Assembly (NCBI GenBank): GCA_013821615.1
Contig: JACDGQ010000090.1
Location: 1-9,155 of the forward strand
DNA from: Planctomycetota bacterium
Lineage (GTDB): Bacteria; Planctomycetota; UBA11346
Direction: 5' to 3'
Length of the DNA: 9,155 nucleotides
This document shows positions 5,431 to 9,155 of this stretch, piece after piece (the first letter of the stretch is position 1; each line of letters starts with the position of its first letter). The translations under genes were made by a program, and so were the position numbers. The notes under the pieces were generated by a model, which saw only the letters and a list, made by a program, of their open reading frames with translations, ran no database searches and was not told the DNA's origin.

Positions 5431-8412
5431 ATGCCGTTTGATCACCGCCGTTTCCGCAGTTTCGCCTGGGTCGTCATCGCGTTGTGCTGCATGCCAGGCG
5501 CCTGGAGCGAGACTTCGCCCAGCGACTTCCTCAGGGCGACCTTCAGCGCCAGCGGCATGCAGACCCTCGGCTATCGGCTGCTGGTGCCGCTGAACTACGA
5601 CCCCGCGGTGAAGTACCCGCTGATCACCTTCCTGCACGGATCGGGCGAGGCCGGAACCGATAATTCGGCGCAGCTCAACAACAATGCCAATGGTGCGATG
5701 TTGCTGGTGAGTTCGGCGAATCGTGCCGCATTCCCATGCTTCATGCTCGCGCCGCAGGCGCCCACGACTTCGTGGCGGACGGCCGATCTCGACAGCGTGA
5801 TCGCGATCATCGCGCAGCTGTCGGCGGCGTATTCGATCGATCGCGAACGGCTCTACATCACCGGATTGTCGGCGGGCGGCTTCGGTACCTACAACATCGT
5901 CGCCGCCCACGCGGGCGAATTCGCGGCCGCGGTGCCGATGTCCGGACAGGGTGGAGGCGGCTACGCCCGGGTGATCGACGTGCCGTTCTGGATCTGGCAC
6001 GGCGTGAAGGACACCGCCGTGTCCATCGCGGGCGACGATGCCACGGTGGTGGCGATGCGCGCCGCCGGCTGCCACGTGATCTACACCCGCTTCGAGGCCG
6101 GCGATCATCTGATCTGGCAGACCGCCTACGCCACCCCCGCGCTGCTGCCGTGGATGATGGCGCAGCGCCGCAACCAGCCGGTCGCGGGCGTGCCGATCCT
6201 GCGCATCGCGACACCGGCGGCGCCCGTCGCCGCGGCGGGCGCGTTCCTGAATCTGGACGGGACCTGCACGTACCCGGCGGGCAGTGCCATCACGGCCGTC
6301 GCGTGGACCAGCGACGGAGCGACGCTGAACGCCACGACCGGCACCGCCTCGTGGAGCGTCGTCAATGCCGCGGTCCCCGCGGGCCTGAGCCGTTTCGCGG
6401 TCATCGCCACCTCCCAGGTCGGGCCCTCCCAGCCGGGCGGAGCGGCCACCGTGGATGATTCCAGCCGCCAGGGCCCGACCACGGTCAACGACACCGTCGC
6501 GGTCGCCCGCGGCTCGAGCGATACCACCGCGCCGACCCTGGTCTTCACCTCGCCCACCTCCTCCACGACGGTGAGCGGCCAGACCGTCGATCTTGCTGGA
6601 AACGCAGCTGACAATGCCAGCGGCGTCCAGCAGGTGACCTGGGCCGACGACCGTGGGGGCCAGGGCACCGCCCAGGGCACGACCTCCTGGAGCATCAGCC
6701 AAATCGCCCTCGCGCCGGGCGCCAACGCCATCACCGTGACGGTGCGCGACGGCGCCAACAACCTCGCGCGCCAGACCATCACCATCACCGCTCCTGGCAG
6801 CGCCGGCGGGGATGCCACCCCACCGGTGATCGCGATCACCTCGCCCGGCCCATCGTCCTCCACGGCGTCCGCGACCGCGGCGCTGGTCGGTAACGCCTCC
6901 GACGCCAGTGGCATCGCCAGGATCACCTGGGCCGACAGCCATGGCGACAGCGGTACCGCCAGCGGCACCACGTCGTGGTCGATCGGCAGCGTGCCGCTGA
7001 CGGTCGGCGCCAACGCCATCACCGTCACCGCGACCGATGGCGCCGGCAACACCGCGACGGCAACCGTATCCATCACCAGGACCACGACCGTCGACACCAC
7101 AGCGCCGAACATCGTCATCACCTCGCCGAGCACGTCGTCGCTCACGACCTCCGCGACGAGCGCCGCGCTGGTCGGCACCGCCACTGACGCCGGTGGCATC
7201 ACCAAGGTCACCTGGGTCAATAGCCTCGGCGGCGGTGGCACCGCCAGCGGCACCACCGCCTGGAGCATCGCCAGCGTCCCGCTGGCCATCGGCACCAACG
7301 TCATCACCGCCATCGCCACCGATGGCGCCGGCAACACCGCCGGGGCGGTGGTCAACATCACCAGGACGGGCAGCGCGGACACCACGCCGCCGGCGCTCGC
7401 GATCGTGACGCCGAGCGGGTCGGGGTCGGCGACCTCGACCGCGACGACCGCGGCGCTGGCCGGTACCGCCAGCGATGCCAGCGGCATCGCCAGGGTCACC
7501 TGGGCGGACACGCATGGCGGCACCGGCACCGCCAGCGGCACCACCTCGTGGTCGATCGCCAGCGTGCCGCTGACGGTCGGCGCCAACGCCTTCACCGTCA
7601 CCGCGACCGATGGCGCCGGCAACACCACGTCTGCGGCGATCACCATCACCAGGACCACGACCACCGACACCATGGGGCCGAACATCATCATCACCTCACC
7701 GGCCGCATCGAGCGTGACGGTGTCCGCGACGACCATCGCGGTGTCCGGCACCGCCAGCGATGTCAGCGGCATCGCCAAGGTCACCTGGGTCGACAATCAA
7801 GGCCACAGCGGCACGGCCAGCGGGACCACCGCGTGGAGCATTTCCGCTGTCCCGCTGGCGGTCGGCACCGCCGTCATAACCGCGATCGCGACCGATGGCG
7901 CCGGCAACACCGCCGCGGCGGTGGTCACCGTCACCCGGACGGGCGGTGTCGACACCACGGCCCCCAACATCGTCATCACCTCGCCGAGCACATCGACCAT
8001 GACGACCTCGGCGACGAGCCTGGCGCTGGCCGGCACGGTCAGCGACGCCAGCGGCGTCAGCAAGGTCACCTGGGTCGACAACCATGGCGGCGGGGGTCTC
8101 GCCAATGGCACCACGTCCTGGAATGTCCCCAGCATCCCGCTCGCCATCGGCACGACGGTCATCACCGCGATCGCCACCGATGGCGCCGGCAACACCGCGG
8201 GCGCGGTGGTCACGGTGACCAGGACCGCCGCGCTCCTGAGCGCGGCCGTCACGACGACGGCGGACGGCGCTGCTGCCGGCCATGCTGCGCCCGCGGGGTC
8301 GTCGGGTGGTTGCGGACTCGGATCGGGTATCGCCGGACTGGCCGGCGGGATGCTGCTGCTCGTGCGCATGGCGCTGCTCGGTCTGGCCCGGCCACGGCTC
8401 CGTCGGCGCTGA
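5431..8412 (+). CDS. Secreted COG4099-type esterase with six Ig-like repeats and Cys-containing C-terminal anchor
   Basis: 993 residues. Signal peptide about 1-27 (Arg-rich start, hydrophobic core, cut near the Trp-Ser-Glu). Residues 35-250 are an alpha/beta-hydrolase of the 'predicted peptidase'/polysaccharide-esterase type (COG4099-like): YRLLVP, H69-GSGE oxyanion loop, nucleophile elbow G145-LS147-AGG, acid D194 in GVKDTAV, and H226 in GDHLIW. The triad is complete and in canonical order, so activity is likely; substrate is unknown, with carbohydrate-linked esters a reasonable guess. Residues 255-363 form a linker/degenerate sandwich. Residues 365-932 are six repeats of 91-97 residues, each like Ig/glucodextranase domain B ('TSP...SG.ASDASGI..VTW...TDGAGNT...TRT'). 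The tail has SSGGC961GLGSG, a hydrophobic stretch broken by R979, and an RPRLRRR end. It resembles the Cys-containing sorting tags (MYXO-CTERM/Synerg-CTERM class), suggesting cell-surface attachment. Confidence 0.85.
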   Translation: MPFDHRRFRSFAWVVIALCCMPGAWSETSPSDFLRATFSASGMQTLGYRLLVPLNYDPAVKYPLITFLHGSGEAGTDNSAQLNNNANGAMLLVSSANRAAFPCFMLAPQAPTTSWRTADLDSVIAIIAQLSAAYSIDRERLYITGLSAGGFGTYNIVAAHAGEFAAAVPMSGQGGGGYARVIDVPFWIWHGVKDTAVSIAGDDATVVAMRAAGCHVIYTRFEAGDHLIWQTAYATPALLPWMMAQRRNQPVAGVPILRIATPAAPVAAAGAFLNLDGTCTYPAGSAITAVAWTSDGATLNATTGTASWSVVNAAVPAGLSRFAVIATSQVGPSQPGGAATVDDSSRQGPTTVNDTVAVARGSSDTTAPTLVFTSPTSSTTVSGQTVDLAGNAADNASGVQQVTWADDRGGQGTAQGTTSWSISQIALAPGANAITVTVRDGANNLARQTITITAPGSAGGDATPPVIAITSPGPSSSTASATAALVGNASDASGIARITWADSHGDSGTASGTTSWSIGSVPLTVGANAITVTATDGAGNTATATVSITRTTTVDTTAPNIVITSPSTSSLTTSATSAALVGTATDAGGITKVTWVNSLGGGGTASGTTAWSIASVPLAIGTNVITAIATDGAGNTAGAVVNITRTGSADTTPPALAIVTPSGSGSATSTATTAALAGTASDASGIARVTWADTHGGTGTASGTTSWSIASVPLTVGANAFTVTATDGAGNTTSAAITITRTTTTDTMGPNIIITSPAASSVTVSATTIAVSGTASDVSGIAKVTWVDNQGHSGTASGTTAWSISAVPLAVGTAVITAIATDGAGNTAAAVVTVTRTGGVDTTAPNIVITSPSTSTMTTSATSLALAGTVSDASGVSKVTWVDNHGGGGLANGTTSWNVPSIPLAIGTTVITAIATDGAGNTAGAVVTVTRTAALLSAAVTTTADGAAAGHAAPAGSSGGCGLGSGIAGLAGGMLLLVRMALLGLARPRLRRR
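6523..8226 (+). repeat. Six tandem Ig-like repeats inside the esterase gene
   Basis: Repeat units start at 6523, 6814, 7096, 7381, 7669 and 7954 (97, 94, 95, 96, 95 and 91 codons). A 21-nt stretch coding for TDGAGNT is base-for-base identical in units 2-6, beginning at 7033, 7318, 7606, 7891 and 8176 (spacings 285, 288, 285, 285). Unit 1 is the most diverged (it has DGANNL). Units 2 and 4 share WAD-HG, VPLTVGAN and RTTT-D; units 3, 5 and 6 share IPL/VPLA-IG or VG and ITAIATDG. Units 2-3 and 4-5 thus look like two copies of a two-domain block. Confidence 0.85.
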
Positions 8413-8590
8413 GCCGCGCCATGCAGAATCGGGCGCCATCACCTGGACGAGCACGGGGACGGTCCTCCGGGGCACGGGCAACGGAAGACCGGCGCGCACC
8501 AGAGAGGTGGCGTCAGGGCGCCGTTCGCACCAAAACCCCGTCAATCCCCTGACCACTCCGCGGGTGGCGTGCAGATCTCAATGATCGGCT

Positions 8591-9155
8591 TCAGGGTGCG
8601 GCTGGGAACGACGCCTGACGCAGGGTCACATCCGCGACCTCTAGGCGGCCATGTCCGACCTGGGTGCTACCCGTGACGCTGAGGGCGAAGGAACGCGGTG
8701 GAGTCGCTGCAGCCGGGATGCCGAGGCGGTGCTCCAACGGGACGCCGTTGACCGTGATCTGGAGGAAGTGCGGGGACAGCCGACTCACCACGACATCGAG
8801 CTCGTGGGGCGGGATCGCGTCGGTGTGGTGGGTCGTGGTGGCACCGGACGGGTCCGTGCTCTGGACCATGACCAGGAAGGTCGAGCCGAGGTTGCGCACC
8901 ACGATGGCGAAGCGCGTGCCGTCCGCACCGAGCACGCTGACCATGGCGCTATCAGTCTTCACCTCATCGGTATTGGCCAGGGTCAGCACCCCATGGACCT
9001 CCCAGGCGCGGTCGGGCAGGGCGTGACTGATCTCACCGCCGGCACCGCTCAGGGCGCCTTCGCGGGTCTCGCTGCGGTCCCACGAGGTCGGACCCCGCTT
9101 GGTCCACGTGCGGATGTCCGCGAGCGTCAGGGGCGGCCCGAGTGCGGTACGCGCC
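8591..9155 (-). CDS. Beta-sandwich (concanavalin/DUF1080-like) protein, C-terminal part, open at right edge
   Basis: The minus-strand frame is open from the right edge to a TGA at 8593-8591, giving at least 188 residues; the N-terminus is outside the window. A GTG at 8989 is internal and not a likely start, since the frame upstream reads sensibly (LADIRTW, PTSWDRS, GGEISHALPD, AWEVHG). The pattern is mostly alternating beta strands: 'W...S...REGAL.G.G', 'F.I.VRNLGSTFLVMVQS', 'HELDVVVSRLSPHFLQITVNG', 'VGHGRLEVADVTLR'. This resembles laminin-G/concanavalin-like sandwiches, including the 3-keto-disaccharide hydrolase (DUF1080) type often found in planctomycetes. No catalytic residues can be assigned. 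It may be the C-terminal module of a larger secreted or membrane protein. It is convergent with the esterase gene across 178 nt. Confidence 0.65.
   Translation of the reverse strand, partial: ARTALGPPLTLADIRTWTKRGPTSWDRSETREGALSGAGGEISHALPDRAWEVHGVLTLANTDEVKTDSAMVSVLGADGTRFAIVVRNLGSTFLVMVQSTDPSGATTTHHTDAIPPHELDVVVSRLSPHFLQITVNGVPLEHRLGIPAAATPPRSFALSVTGSTQVGHGRLEVADVTLRQASFPAAP

Noticed and set aside
6523..8226. CRISPR array or non-coding satellite
   Set aside because: The repeats are about 285 bp, in frame, and code for a known kind of Ig-like domain.
5125..8556. Long antisense frames across the esterase gene (5125-7515, 6126-7796, 7696-8556 minus)
   Set aside because: They mirror the repeated codons of the Ig array, giving Val/Ala/Pro- or Gly/Arg-rich repeats with no start signals or domains.
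8553..8567. Possible bidirectional terminator CCACTCCGCGGGTGG between the convergent genes
   Set aside because: The stem is short and the only T-run (minus strand, 8535-8532) lies 18 nt away, too far for an intrinsic terminator.

Overview
The window is GC-rich DNA (roughly two-thirds G+C by eye) from a bacterium that secretes large multidomain proteins. The domain set is a PQQ-type sugar dehydrogenase joined to PKD, cytochrome c and CBM6-like modules, a COG4099-type esterase carrying tandem Ig-like repeats, a concanavalin-like sandwich and a secreted HEAT-like protein. It is common in the Planctomycetota/Verrucomicrobiota/Lentisphaerota group, but myxobacteria also use Cys-containing C-terminal tags like the one seen here. 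The phylum is therefore an inference, not a reading.

Layout. (a) Positions 1-62, minus strand: the first codons of an ISL3-type transposase, cut by the window edge. (b) 63-463: no convincing gene, but a tRNA-3'-end-like stretch (135-186) and an 8-bp inverted repeat (231-260). (c) 464-1675, minus: secreted alpha-helical (HEAT-like) protein of unknown function. (d) 1676-2099: divergent intergenic region with several inverted repeats. (e) 2100-4874, plus: secreted glucose/sorbosone-dehydrogenase-like protein with PKD, cytochrome c (CxxCH) and CBM6-like modules. (f) 4875-5430: 556-nt intergenic region with a perfect TATAAT, a 10-bp palindrome, a strong hairpin and a 20-bp perfect inverted repeat that resembles a site upstream of gene (e). 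(g) 5431-8412, plus: secreted alpha/beta-hydrolase followed by six Ig-like repeats and a Cys-containing membrane-anchor tail. (h) 8591-9155, minus: C-terminal part of a beta-sandwich protein, convergent with (g) and open at the right edge.

Working together: the two plus-strand genes look like extracytoplasmic carbohydrate-handling proteins, one oxidising sugars and passing electrons to its own haem, the other hydrolysing esters while displayed on the envelope by a stalk of Ig domains. They are separated by 556 nt and are probably not one transcript. The shared inverted-repeat sequence upstream of both is the only hint of common control. The most interesting signals are the two-domain periodicity in the Ig array, the shared operator-like sites, and the long structured leader before the esterase gene.
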